Assembly: GCF_000719095.1 (NCBI RefSeq)
Contig: NZ_JOEH01000007.1
Span: 124,001 to 188,000, forward strand
From: Streptacidiphilus jeojiense
Lineage (GTDB): Bacteria; Actinomycetota; Actinomycetes; Streptomycetales; Streptomycetaceae
Direction: 5' to 3'
Length of the DNA stretch: 64,000 nucleotides
Shown piece by piece: positions 19,607-27,995 of this stretch. Every line of letters begins with the position of its first letter. The first letter of the stretch is position 1. The notes under the pieces are model-generated. The model searched no databases and was not told the origin of the DNA. It was given only the letters and a program-made list of their open reading frames with translations. The translations under genes were made by a program, and so were the position numbers.

Positions 19607-20965
19607 ATGGGATCCTGGGCGGCCTGGTCGCGGGCACGGTGGGCGCTGCTGGTCTGGGCGCTGACGCGACTGGTGCTGGTGGCGGGGTCGTTGAAGATCG
19701 GGCCCTTCGCCGCCCCCGGCGGCCTGGACTACTCGGTGGACCGGGTCTACCGGCCGTGGTCCGAGGTGCTGCGGCACGGGGCGTTCCCGGTGCACGACGT
19801 CAGCTGGCAGTACCCGCCGGGCGCGGCGGGGCCGGTGCTGTGGCCGGCGCTGGTGCCGTTCACGGACTACGGGCACGCCTTCATCTGCCTGTGCGCGGTG
19901 TGCGACGCGGCGGTGATGGCGATGCTGCTGCGGGCGGCGACACGCGGCCGGGGACGGGAGCAGGGCCGGGGGCGGGAGCAGGGCCGGGGGCGGGGGCGCA
20001 GTTCGGCGGGCTGCTGGATCTGGGCGCTGGGCCTGCCGCTGCTGTGGACCACGCCGTGGAACCGCTTCGACGTGATGGTGACGGCGCTTGCGGTGGCCGC
20101 GCTGCTGGCCGCCTCCTGGCACCGGCTGCCCGCCGCCGACATCGCGTTCGGGGTGCTGGTGGGGCTGGGCGCGCTGGTGAAGGTGTGGCCGGTGCTGCTG
20201 CTGGTGGGCACCGAGCGCGGGCGGCGCTCACGGGTGTCCTGGGCGGCCGCGGCGGCCACCGTGGTCCTCGGGGCGGTGGCCTTCGCGGCGACCATACCGG
20301 GGGCGTTCGGATTCCTGACCGCCCAGCGGGACCGGGGCATCGAGTTCGAGTCGCTGCCCGCGCTGCCGTTCCAGCTGGCCCGGCACCTGGGCTGGTCGGG
20401 CCGGATCGGGGTGCACGAGGGGTCGACCGAGTTCCTGGGGCCGTGGGTGGGGGTGGTCGCCCGGGTGGGCGAGGCGCTGTCGGTGGCGGCGCTGGCCTGG
20501 CTGCTGTGGTGGCGGGCCCGGGCGGACCGTTCGGCCGGCCAGGTGCTGCCGGACGCGGCCTTCACCGCGGTGCTGCTCTTCGTGGTCACCAGCCGGGTGC
20601 TCAGCCCGCAGTACCTGGTGTGGCTGGTCGGCCTGGCCGCGGTGTGCCTGCTGCGGACCGGTACGTCCCAGCGGCAGCCGGCGCTGCTGGTGCTGGCGGC
20701 CTGTCCGCTGACGGCGGCGGTCTTCCCGTTCCTGGGCCGGGAGCTGGTCCACGGCTCGATCCCGGCGACGCTGCTGCTCACCGCCCGGGACCTGCTGCTG
20801 CTCGCCGCGGCGCTGCTGTCCGCACGGCGGCTGTGGCAGGCCACCGCTACGGGCCGACGGCCTTCGGCAGCCGACGATCGTCGCCCGACGGCCGCTCCTC
20901 GTGCTGGGCGGCGGCCGGGATCCGCGGCTCCAGCAGCCGCATCGCCAGCGCGGCCAGCAGGTTGA
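19607..20965 (+). CDS. GT87/DUF2029-like polytopic membrane protein
   Basis: A protein of 452 residues with about ten hydrophobic helices. The N-terminal loop DYSVDRVYRPWSEVLRHGAFP followed by SWQYPPGAAGPV is typical of DUF2029/GT87 polyprenyl-phosphate-mannose-dependent mannosyltransferases, which work outside the membrane. A glycine/arginine loop of three six-residue repeats (GRGREQ, GRGREQ, GRGRGR) lies at about 113-131 and is coded by an 18-base DNA repeat. Beyond about 425 the proline/alanine-rich tail overlaps the 3' end of the converging MFS gene by 119 bases. The acceptor is unknown; only the family is assigned. Confidence 0.72.
   Translation: MGSWAAWSRARWALLVWALTRLVLVAGSLKIGPFAAPGGLDYSVDRVYRPWSEVLRHGAFPVHDVSWQYPPGAAGPVLWPALVPFTDYGHAFICLCAVCDAAVMAMLLRAATRGRGREQGRGREQGRGRGRSSAGCWIWALGLPLLWTTPWNRFDVMVTALAVAALLAASWHRLPAADIAFGVLVGLGALVKVWPVLLLVGTERGRRSRVSWAAAAATVVLGAVAFAATIPGAFGFLTAQRDRGIEFESLPALPFQLARHLGWSGRIGVHEGSTEFLGPWVGVVARVGEALSVAALAWLLWWRARADRSAGQVLPDAAFTAVLLFVVTSRVLSPQYLVWLVGLAAVCLLRTGTSQRQPALLVLAACPLTAAVFPFLGRELVHGSIPATLLLTARDLLLLAAALLSARRLWQATATGRRPSAADDRRPTAAPRAGRRPGSAAPAAASPARPAG
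19946..19999 (+). repeat. 18-base tandem repeat, three copies, G-rich
   Basis: Units begin at 19946, 19964 and 19982 with pattern GGCCGGGGRCGGGAGCAG; the third diverges at its end. The repeat is in frame within the GT87-like gene and has many GGGG runs on the forward strand. Confidence 0.8.
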
Positions 20966-22115
20966 CGGCGCCCAGCACCAACCAGGGCAGGGCCCGTCCG
21001 GCTTCAAAGAGCGTGGTGAAGAACGCCGGGGCGACCATGCCGGCGAAGGTGAAGGAGTACTGGAACACCGCCAGGTAGCGGCCGCGGGCGGCGGCCGGAG
21101 CCAGCCCGGTGGCCAGGGCCATGGACACCGGGGCGTGCAGCAGTTCGGCCGCCGTGAACAGCAGCGCCGCCCCCGCCAGGAGCGGGACCAGCCAGATCCG
21201 CAGGGTCGGCGACAGCGCCGCGAACAGCAGGCACCACACCGCCCACAGCACGGCGGCCGCGATGACGACCCGGGAGCGCCGGTAGGGCGCCAGCCGCTTG
21301 ATCACCGGCGCCGCCAGCGCCGCCAGCAGCACGGTGTTGCCCACCAGGATCGCCGGGGCGAGGAAGCGCGGGCCGTGCAGCCCGTCCAGCACGAACACCG
21401 GCAGGCCCAGGGCCAGCATCATGCTCGTGGTCGCAAACACGGTGTTGACGCCGGTGAAGGCGAGGAAGACGCGGTCCCGCAGCAGGGTCCGGTAGCCCGC
21501 CTGCGGATCGCCGGTGCCCCGCACCCGTCCCGGCGCGCGCACGAACACGGCGATGGCGACGGCCGCGGTCAGGTAGGCCGCGGCGGACCCGTGGGCGACG
21601 GCGCGGTAGGCGCCGTCGCTGCCGTCGGCGATGGCGGCCGCGGCCACCAGTCCGCCCGCGCTCAGCCCGGCGGTCCTGGTGGTGTTGGCCCAGGCGAACC
21701 AGGTGTCCTTGGTCCGCGTCGACGGGCTGCCGTCGGCGAAGTCCGCGACCGCGGTGAACACGCTGGACCAGAAGACCCGCACCCCGACGGCGACCAGGGT
21801 GGTGGCCAGCAGGATGCCGACCGGCCCGTGCACCCGGTCGTACCCCAGATAGCCCGCACCCTGCATCAGCTGCGCCGCGACCACCAGCGGGAACGCGCCG
21901 AAGCGGTCGACCAGCACGCCGGTCCAGACCGGGATCGGCAGGGTCAGCGTGTTGGCCGCGCTCATCAGCACCCCCAGCAGGCCCAGCCGGACATCGGTGA
22001 GCTGGCTGAAGAACACCAGTTGCAGCGGCAGGAACAGCCCGTTGCCGATCGAGTCGACCACCAGCGCCGCCATCAGCACGGCCCCGCCGCGACTTCCCGT
22101 ACCCAGCGTGGACAT
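20847..22115 (-). CDS. MFS transporter, 12 helices
   Basis: A protein of 422 residues from ATG 22115 with a G-rich ribosome site. Twelve membrane helices are evident. The loop between helices 2 and 3 carries GVLVDRFGAFPLV, a degenerate motif A, and FFSQLTDVRLGLLG follows helix 1. Relatives are annotated simply as major facilitators; substrates include drugs, sugars and metabolites. It overlaps the GT87-like gene by 119 bases tail to tail. There is no local regulator. It is divergent from the GH54 gene, but the gap holds the GH54 control elements, so shared regulation is possible. Confidence 0.8.
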   Translation of the reverse strand: MSTLGTGSRGGAVLMAALVVDSIGNGLFLPLQLVFFSQLTDVRLGLLGVLMSAANTLTLPIPVWTGVLVDRFGAFPLVVAAQLMQGAGYLGYDRVHGPVGILLATTLVAVGVRVFWSSVFTAVADFADGSPSTRTKDTWFAWANTTRTAGLSAGGLVAAAAIADGSDGAYRAVAHGSAAAYLTAAVAIAVFVRAPGRVRGTGDPQAGYRTLLRDRVFLAFTGVNTVFATTSMMLALGLPVFVLDGLHGPRFLAPAILVGNTVLLAALAAPVIKRLAPYRRSRVVIAAAVLWAVWCLLFAALSPTLRIWLVPLLAGAALLFTAAELLHAPVSMALATGLAPAAARGRYLAVFQYSFTFAGMVAPAFFTTLFEAGRALPWLVLGAVNLLAALAMRLLEPRIPAAAQHEERPSGDDRRLPKAVGP

Positions 22116-22242
22116 GGCCCCCCGTTCCCCCTGCCGGCCCCGGCGACCGCACGGTCGGCGCGATCACCGGGCAGAGCCTAGCCCCGGATCGGCCTCGCGG
22201 GACCGGCTGACGGTGGGTCATCCCGGTTCCGCAGCAGGAGTA

Positions 22243-22248
22243 TTGACA
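22243..22248 (+). promoter_or_regulatory. -35-like element upstream of GH54
   Basis: TTGACA occurs 66 bases before the GH54 start. No convincing -10 hexamer is seen at 16-18 bases, so this is tentative. Confidence 0.3.
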
Positions 22249-22275
22249 GTACATATCCAATGCGGAACGGTGACC

Positions 22276-22287
22276 TACAACGTTGTA
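22276..22287. promoter_or_regulatory. LacI-type operator candidate upstream of GH54
   Basis: TACAACGTTGTA is a perfect 12-base palindrome with a central CG, the usual LacI-family operator form. It lies 27 bases before the GH54 start. The same CAACGTTG core occurs at 27874 and 29409. Confidence 0.6.
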
Positions 22288-22314
22288 ATCGGATGGGTGA
22301 GAAAGCAGGACGCC

Positions 22315-24174
22315 ATGCCCCCAACGAGATCCGCCGTCACCAAAGCCGTCCGAAGGGCGCTGGCGTCCTCGCTGGCGGCCCTCGGACTGGTACTCGCCGC
22401 GCTGATCGGCCTTCCCCAGGTGGCGCAGGCCGCCGGTTCGCTGCCGTGCGACATCTACGCCGCGGCGGGCACCCCCTGCGTCGCCGCCCACAGCACCGTG
22501 CGGGCCCTGTTCTCCGCCTACAACGGCCCGCTGTACCAGGTCACCCGGGCATCCGACGGGGCCACCGCCGACATCGGCCTGCTGTCCCAGGGCGGCTACG
22601 CCAACGCCGGCGCGCAGGACACCTTCTGCGGGGATTCCACCTGCCGCATCACCCGGATCTACGACCAGACCTCGCGCCACAACGACCTGACCCCGGGCCC
22701 GGCCGGCACCTCCGGCATGGGCGCCGACCGCGGCGCGGACGCGAGCGAGCTCGCGGTCACCGCCGGCGGGCACAAGGTGTACGGCATCTGGATCTCGCCG
22801 GGCGTCGGCTACCGCTCCTCCGGGGCGGCCTCCGGCGCCGCGGTCAACGGCCAGGCCGAGGGCGCCTACATGGTGGCCAGCGGCACCCACGTCGGCTCCG
22901 CCTGCTGCTTCGACTACGGCAACGCCGAGAGCACCCCGGCCGACACCGGCAACGGCCACATGGATGCCGTGTCCATCGCCACCACCTGCTACTTCGCGCC
23001 GTGCACCGGTTCGGGCCCCTGGGTCGAGGCCGACATGGAGAACGGCATGTTCCAGGGGAACAACGGCTCCAACACCGCGAACGCCGGCAACAGCAGCACC
23101 TTCGTCACGGCCGTGCTGAAGAACAACGGCCAGACCAGCTACGCCCTCAAGGGCGGCAACTCCCAGTCCGGATCACTGTCGACCTGGTGGAACGGCTCGC
23201 TGCCGACCCGCGGCGGCTACATGCCGATGCACCAGGAGGGCGGCATCATCCTGGGCACCGGCGGGGACAACAGCAACTGGAACATGGGCACCTTCTTCGA
23301 GGGCGTCATGGTCTCCGGCTACCCGACCGACGCCGCCGAGAACGCGGTGCAGGCCGACATCGTCTCGGTGGGCTACTCCGGCGAGACCAACGTGCCCAAC
23401 GGACCGCAGGGCACGATCACCGGCCCCGGCGGCCAGTGCGTGGACGTCGCCGCGGACGACACCGGCGTGGACGGCACGGCCGTCCAGCTGTGGAACTGCC
23501 AGTCCTACGCCGAGGACCAGCACTGGACCCACAACGCCAACGGCTCCCTCACCACGCTGGGGCGCTGCCTGGACATCAACGGCAACGGCACGGCCAACAA
23601 CACCCAGGTCGAACTCTGGGACTGCAACGGCGTCGGCGGCCAGAAATGGATCCAACAAGCCGACGGGTCATTGCTCAACCCCCAGTCCGGCCGCTGCCTC
23701 GACTCCCCCAGCGGCGCCACCGCCAACGGCACCCGCCTGCAGATCTACGACTGCAACGGCAGCGCCGCCCAGAAGTTCGCCGTCAACGGCGGCGGTCCGG
23801 TCAACGGCCCCGGCAGCCAGTGCCTCGACGTGGCCGGCGACGACATCGGCGTCGACAGCACCGCCGTGCAGCTGTGGAACTGCCAGTCCTGGGCGCTGGA
23901 CCAGCACTGGACCCACAACGCCGACAACTCCCTGTCCACGCTGGGGCGCTGCCTGGACATCAACGGCAACGGCACCGCCGACAACACCCAGGTCGAACTC
24001 TGGGACTGCAACGGCGTCGGCGGCCAGAAATGGATCCAACAAGCCGACGGATCCCTGCTCAACCCCCAGTCCGGCCGCTGCCTCGACTCCCCCAGCGGCG
24101 CCACCGCCAACGGCACCCGCCTCCAGATCTACGACTGCAACGGCAGCGCCGCCCAGAAGTTCGCCCTGACCTGA
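22315..24174 (+). CDS. secreted GH54 alpha-L-arabinofuranosidase B with two tandem ricin-type CBM13 domains
   Basis: A protein of 619 residues. A Sec signal peptide ends near VAQA-AGS. The GH54 catalytic domain spans about 41-393. It holds the vicinal cysteines SACCFDYGNAES (probable nucleophile E205) and GGDNSNWNMGTFFEG (probable acid/base D318); these assignments follow the fungal AbfB pattern from memory. Two complete ricin-type beta-trefoils follow, about 365-490 and 495-619, nearly identical in DNA as well as protein. Fungal AbfB has CBM42 instead. Role: releases alpha-L-arabinofuranose from arabinan, arabinoxylan or arabinogalactan outside the cell. An upstream dyad suggests LacI control. 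AGGA lies before ATG 22315. Confidence 0.88.
   Translation: MPPTRSAVTKAVRRALASSLAALGLVLAALIGLPQVAQAAGSLPCDIYAAAGTPCVAAHSTVRALFSAYNGPLYQVTRASDGATADIGLLSQGGYANAGAQDTFCGDSTCRITRIYDQTSRHNDLTPGPAGTSGMGADRGADASELAVTAGGHKVYGIWISPGVGYRSSGAASGAAVNGQAEGAYMVASGTHVGSACCFDYGNAESTPADTGNGHMDAVSIATTCYFAPCTGSGPWVEADMENGMFQGNNGSNTANAGNSSTFVTAVLKNNGQTSYALKGGNSQSGSLSTWWNGSLPTRGGYMPMHQEGGIILGTGGDNSNWNMGTFFEGVMVSGYPTDAAENAVQADIVSVGYSGETNVPNGPQGTITGPGGQCVDVAADDTGVDGTAVQLWNCQSYAEDQHWTHNANGSLTTLGRCLDINGNGTANNTQVELWDCNGVGGQKWIQQADGSLLNPQSGRCLDSPSGATANGTRLQIYDCNGSAAQKFAVNGGGPVNGPGSQCLDVAGDDIGVDSTAVQLWNCQSWALDQHWTHNADNSLSTLGRCLDINGNGTADNTQVELWDCNGVGGQKWIQQADGSLLNPQSGRCLDSPSGATANGTRLQIYDCNGSAAQKFALT
23557..23781 (+). repeat. 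intragenic direct repeat, copy 1 (ricin domain)
   Basis: This 225-base stretch recurs at 23941-24165, exactly 384 bases on, with about six differences counted by eye. It encodes two of the three lobes of the first CBM13. Confidence 0.9.
23941..24165 (+). repeat. intragenic direct repeat, copy 2 (ricin domain)
   Basis: Second copy of the 225-base repeat, ending just before the GH54 stop codon. Near-identity at synonymous positions points to recent duplication or gene conversion. Confidence 0.9.
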
Positions 24175-24177
24175 ACA

Positions 24178-24221
24178 CCGGGCAGGGACCCGGTCCATCG
24201 ACCGACCGGGCCCCTGCCCGG
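24178..24221. terminator. bidirectional hairpin terminator after GH54
   Basis: An 18-bp stem (24178-24195 with 24204-24221) with one mismatch and an 8-base loop lies between the converging GH54 and NAD(P)-binding genes. Confidence 0.75.
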
Positions 24222-24243
24222 GGCGGCGCCGAGCAGGGTGTCG

Positions 24244-24996
24244 TCATCCTCCCTGGACCGGTTGCCCGGCGAGCCACGCGTCGAAGGTCTGGCTGCCCCG
24301 GGGACCGGGCCCGAGCGGCAGCAGGCCGTCAGCCGTCATGGCCGCGCCGGTGGCGCCGGGCATCTTCACCGGCAGCAGCAGCCGGGACTGGTTCCGGCTG
24401 CGCAGCAGGCTCCGCACCATGTCGACGAGCTGCTCGACGCGGGGTCCGGCCAGTTCGGGAGCCATGCCCTGCGGCTCGGCCAGGGTGAGCCGGACCAGGT
24501 GTCGGGCCACCTCGGCCGCGGCGACCGGCTGGGTGCGCATCCTGGGCACCAGCGCCAGCGGCTTGGCGGCCCGGTCCAAGGTCTGGCCCGCGAACTCGTG
24601 GAACTGGGTGGCGCGCAGCACCGTCCAGGGCGTCCGCCCGTTGCCGACCAGCTCCTCCTGCCGGAGCTTACCCAGGTAGTAGCCGAGGCCCACCCGGTCG
24701 ATGCCGACGATCGACAGGGCGACGTGGTGGGCGACGCCGGCCCGCACACCGGCGTCCAGCAGGTTGCGGCCGGCCCGGTCGAAGAACGCCACGGCCTTCC
24801 TGCCGCTGATGGTGGTGGTGTTGCTGACGTCGATGACCGCGGACACGCCGGCCATCGCCGCGTCGAGTCCCGTTCCGGTGACCAGGTCCACGCCCCGGGC
24901 CCGGGACAGCACCACCGCCTCCTGTCCCGCCGCCGTCAGCTCGTCGACCACGTACCTGCCCACCAAGCCGGTCCTGCCTGCCACCGCCACCCGCAT
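24244..24996 (-). CDS. NAD(P)-binding atypical SDR family protein
   Basis: A protein of 250 residues beginning MRVAVAGRTGLVGRYV, a Rossmann GxxGxxG nucleotide-binding start. VLSRARGVDLVTG follows, then AVIDVSNTTT near residue 75 and the family stretch LRATQFHEFAG near 150. These are features of NmrA-like/atypical short-chain dehydrogenases, which act as reductases or redox sensors; no catalytic YxxxK is seen. ATG 24996 was chosen because AAGGAGGG lies 7 bases upstream. The next gene upstream (small membrane protein) runs 61 bases into it, so the two are likely co-transcribed. Confidence 0.82.
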   Translation of the reverse strand: MRVAVAGRTGLVGRYVVDELTAAGQEAVVLSRARGVDLVTGTGLDAAMAGVSAVIDVSNTTTISGRKAVAFFDRAGRNLLDAGVRAGVAHHVALSIVGIDRVGLGYYLGKLRQEELVGNGRTPWTVLRATQFHEFAGQTLDRAAKPLALVPRMRTQPVAAAEVARHLVRLTLAEPQGMAPELAGPRVEQLVDMVRSLLRSRNQSRLLLPVKMPGATGAAMTADGLLPLGPGPRGSQTFDAWLAGQPVQGG

Positions 24997-25481
24997 GCCC
25001 GGGCCCTCCTTCGCGTTCGTGCCGCCGTCGTTGCCGTGGTGCTCCCGGTTGTACGCCATCGAACGCCGTCCTGTCGCCCGGAACGGTCCGGTACCAGCAG
25101 CAGTGCGGCCAGCAGCACCAGGGCGGACAGGAACACCACGTTGAGCACCTGGTCGCGCGTGCCGTACATGTCCAGGTGCTGTACGTGGTAGCCGAAGTGC
25201 AGCACATTGAAGACCAGCCAGACCGCTCCGGTCGTCCGCACCAGCCGGGTGTCGTGGACCGAGCGCAGGGTGACGGCGGTCAGCACCGCCAGGGCCAGGA
25301 ACATCGCCCCGGCGTCCTTGCTCAGGTGCTCGTTGTAGGGGCCCAGCTGGGGAAGCCAGCTGAGGCCGAGGCCGGGGAAGTCGGCGTACCAGCTGGTCGG
25401 GGAGAAGTAGGCCCAGATGCCTGTGTACAGTGCGGTCGCGGCCAGCAGGCCGAGACTTGCGTACCGGATTGTCGTTTTCAT
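24936..25481 (-). CDS. small four-helix membrane protein with overlapping arginine-rich tail
   Basis: A protein of 181 residues. Four hydrophobic helices are seen at about 5-25, 58-77, 84-100 and 113-131. Conserved-looking loops are YFSPTSWYADFPGLGLSWLPQLGPYNEHL and VLHFGYHVQHLDMYG, the former written here from residues 26-54 in shortened sense. Related proteins usually end soon after LLLVPDRSGR. Here the frame runs on for about 45 arginine/threonine-rich residues that overlap the downstream SDR gene by 61 bases, so the tail may be a frameshift extension. There is no strong ribosome site before ATG 25481. The function is unknown; histidines in helix 3 hint at metal or haem contact. Confidence 0.65.
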   Translation of the reverse strand: MKTTIRYASLGLLAATALYTGIWAYFSPTSWYADFPGLGLSWLPQLGPYNEHLSKDAGAMFLALAVLTAVTLRSVHDTRLVRTTGAVWLVFNVLHFGYHVQHLDMYGTRDQVLNVVFLSALVLLAALLLVPDRSGRQDGVRWRTTGSTTATTAARTRRRARACGWRWQAGPAWWAGTWSTS

Positions 25482-25496
25482 ACCGCTATGACGAGA

Positions 25497-25523
25497 CAGC
25501 CCTCCCCGATGTGAGGAGGGCTG
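25497..25523 (-). terminator. hairpin terminator after the glutaminase-like gene
   Basis: A 9-bp perfect stem (25497-25505 with 25515-25523) with a 9-base loop lies 37 bases past the stop of the leftward gene at 25560. It is followed leftwards by TCTCGTCATA and lacks a T run. Confidence 0.55.
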
Positions 25524-25559
25524 CCGGTCGTTCGCGTCACATCTCGACCGGACCGGGTG

Positions 25560-27770
25560 CTAGCGGGCCTGCCCCAGGCTGAGCAGGGCGAACACGCCGC
25601 CGATCACCGGGCGGGCCTGGAAGCCGCTCTGATGGTCGGTCACCGTGTCGTACCAGTCGGTGAAGGGCACGCGGGACGGCGAGGTGTGGGCGAAGGCGTA
25701 CAGGGCGTCGACCAGGTACCCGCTGACCGGGTGGTCACGCAGCCAGGCGGCGGTCCACATCTCCCAGTCGCCCTTGGTGTAGGAGTGGCGCACGTCCAGC
25801 GGGACGCCGTACTGGTTGACCTGGGTGAGGTACCAGGCGGCCTCCTGGGCGGCGACCTGCTTGGGGACCAGGCCCAGGCCGAGCAGCGCGTCCGGGTAGC
25901 CGTTGTACTTCAGGCTCCAGGTCCCGGGCTGGTCGTAGGCGAGCTTGAGGTGGTCGCCGGAGGCGTCCTGGGCCAGCCCGACCCACTGGGAGATGTAGTC
26001 GCGCGAGACCGCCCGGTAGTGGTCCGCGTCGGCGGTCTTTCCCGCGAGCGCCGCCAACTGGCCCGCCGCGCCGACGGCGATGATCCCCTTGAGCGCGAGG
26101 TTGGCGCTGTGGCCGATGAAGCCGGTGAAGTCGTCGGTCTGGTTCTGGAAGCCGGGGTCGAGGGTGTTGTCGACCAGGTAGTCGGCCCACTGCTTGAGGA
26201 TCGGGTAGTGCGCGGCGGCGAACGTCCGGGCCTTGGCGCCGCTGGTGCGGGCGGCGTAGGCGGCGCTCATGATGAGGATGTTGGCCGACTCCTCGATCGG
26301 CATGTCCTCCTCGTTGCCGTCGTTGTGTCCGGAGGCGTTGGGGTAGCTGGATCCCAGGTCGTGCTCGGCGAAGGTCTTGGGCCAGCCGCCGTGCTCGGCG
26401 TAGTCCAGCATCGGGGCCAGCAGCAGCCCGAGGTACTCCGGGTCGGTGTACGCGAAGGCCGGCATCGCCGGGTAGGTGACGTCGATGGTGGAGACGTTTC
26501 CGTCGCTGGAGATCTCCTTGAGGAAGGCCCAGGGCTGTCCGTCCCGGCTGACCAGCTCGGTGCCGGCGTAGGCCTGCCGCAACGCGATCGCACACAGCGC
26601 GGCGTACCTCTCGCCGCCGGCGGCGGTGGCCTCCTCGCGGATCCTGCGGTCCAGGGCGTCGCCGCGCCTGCCGGCCGCCGCCGCGTCGGCATGGAAGAAG
26701 GCCGCCATCTGCTGCCAGGAGGACCAGGAGGACTTCCACAGCGGCGGCAGCTGCGTGCCCAGGTAGCTGACGGCGGGTTCGCGGACGTGGCCGACCGAGA
26801 GCACCGCGGACTCGGTGGAGCGGCCTACACTGCCCAGGTCGAAGTGGAACGCGAACACCGGCCAGTTGTCGTTGATCGGGCGCGGCTGGTCGCTGTCGGA
26901 GGAGTTGCCGAGTCTGCCGTCGTTCAGCGCCGCGGGTCGTACCGCGGTGTCGGCGCCGATCTGCCAGGTCAGTCCCGAGCGGTTGGTGGCGCTCCAGACG
27001 ATCGAGCCCCAGGTCGCCATGTCGCCGTTCTCGGCCAGCAGCCGCGGCGTGTCCGGGGTGAAGCTCAGCGCGGTCAGCGCGCTGCCCGAGCCGGCGACCT
27101 GCTCCTGCGACCAGCGGATCGGAGTGCCGGAGTCGGCATGGACCCACTCCCCCGAGATGTCGAAGTAGAGGCGCACCTGGTGGCTGCCGCCGTCGGTGCT
27201 GCGGACGTCGGCGGTGACGTAGGACAGCGGCACGGACTGGCGCCGCAGGTCGGCGGGTTCCACCGGGGAGTGGAACGTCAGGGTGAGCTCCACGCCGGAG
27301 GCCTCGAAGAGGAACCGGGACTTGGTGGCGGTCGTGGTGAGCCGGCGCAGGGCCATGCCGCGCAGGACGTGGCCCGAGATGTTGGGGGCGCCGAGGAAGA
27401 GGAACGGCACCCCGTCGATCTCGGCGATGCCGGTCATCGCAGTGGTGCGCCCGGTCCAGAAGGTGGGCCAGGTCCCGGCCGGGTTGTCGGCCGGGAGCCA
27501 GGTGCTGAGGTAGGGCGAACGCACCGCCAGCGGAACGGCCGGGGGTCGGATCGGGTCGAACTCGGTGGCGAGGACGGTACCGGCGGACTGCCCGGCGGCG
27601 GTCGCCCCGGCAGCGGTCACCGCGGCGTCGGTCGCCGCTGCGGTTGACGCGACGTCAGGAGCGTCGGCGCGGGCGGCGCCGGGCGGCAGCAGGGCCAGCC
27701 CCGCCGCGCCGAGTCCGGCCGCACCGGACCAGCGGAGCAGCCCGCGGCGGGAGTACTGAGGGTCGGTCAT
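25560..27770 (-). CDS. Tat-exported glutaminase A-like protein (DUF4965/DUF5127/DUF1793)
   Basis: A protein of 736 residues with a twin-arginine signal (YSRRGLLRWSGAAGLG) cut near ARA-DA. The N-terminal part (about 70-300) is a beta-sandwich resembling DUF5127. The C-terminal half (about 360-730) is an alpha/alpha barrel like DUF1793/DUF4965, with SSYPNASGHNDGNEEDMPIE as its most conserved acidic stretch. The family is named after fungal glutaminase A, but many members occur in polysaccharide loci and may be glycosidases. Being divergent from a sugar importer and sharing a control element with it favours a carbohydrate role here. That is inference. Confidence 0.8.
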   Translation of the reverse strand: MTDPQYSRRGLLRWSGAAGLGAAGLALLPPGAARADAPDVASTAAATDAAVTAAGATAAGQSAGTVLATEFDPIRPPAVPLAVRSPYLSTWLPADNPAGTWPTFWTGRTTAMTGIAEIDGVPFLFLGAPNISGHVLRGMALRRLTTTATKSRFLFEASGVELTLTFHSPVEPADLRRQSVPLSYVTADVRSTDGGSHQVRLYFDISGEWVHADSGTPIRWSQEQVAGSGSALTALSFTPDTPRLLAENGDMATWGSIVWSATNRSGLTWQIGADTAVRPAALNDGRLGNSSDSDQPRPINDNWPVFAFHFDLGSVGRSTESAVLSVGHVREPAVSYLGTQLPPLWKSSWSSWQQMAAFFHADAAAAGRRGDALDRRIREEATAAGGERYAALCAIALRQAYAGTELVSRDGQPWAFLKEISSDGNVSTIDVTYPAMPAFAYTDPEYLGLLLAPMLDYAEHGGWPKTFAEHDLGSSYPNASGHNDGNEEDMPIEESANILIMSAAYAARTSGAKARTFAAAHYPILKQWADYLVDNTLDPGFQNQTDDFTGFIGHSANLALKGIIAVGAAGQLAALAGKTADADHYRAVSRDYISQWVGLAQDASGDHLKLAYDQPGTWSLKYNGYPDALLGLGLVPKQVAAQEAAWYLTQVNQYGVPLDVRHSYTKGDWEMWTAAWLRDHPVSGYLVDALYAFAHTSPSRVPFTDWYDTVTDHQSGFQARPVIGGVFALLSLGQAR

Positions 27771-27867
27771 GTGTTCCTCCAGGGCCTGCTCGGGGAGCAG
27801 TGGTGGCAGGGGGAATTCGCGGCCGGACGGCGCAGCGTCGAGGGGGTCGCGCGGAACTCGGCCACAT

Positions 27868-27888
27868 CGTTGACAACGTTGGAAATCC
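27868..27888. promoter_or_regulatory. LacI-type operator cluster upstream of glutaminase-like gene
   Basis: Two palindromes overlap: CGTTGACAACG (27868-27878) and CAACGTTG (27874-27881). The sequence continues into GGAAATCC, so 27873-27888 matches 28152-28167 at 15 of 16 positions. Confidence 0.55.
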
Positions 27889-27979
27889 GCAGCAGCAAGA
27901 ATGACAGCACGCCGGCCGGGCCCTGTCCAGACCCCGGGCAGATCCGCCCGCCGATGGCCCCATCGCCCCCGACAATGCC

Positions 27980-27995
27980 TCAGAAACGCTTCTGA
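27980..27995. promoter_or_regulatory. LacI-type operator candidate O1
   Basis: TCAGAAACGCTTCTGA is palindromic except at two central positions. It matches 13 of 16 bases of the element at 28092. Confidence 0.6.

Noticed and set aside
22260..24488. 742-codon frame shifted against the GH54 gene
   Set aside because: An Arg/His-rich shadow frame; the GH54 frame has the signal peptide and catalytic motifs.
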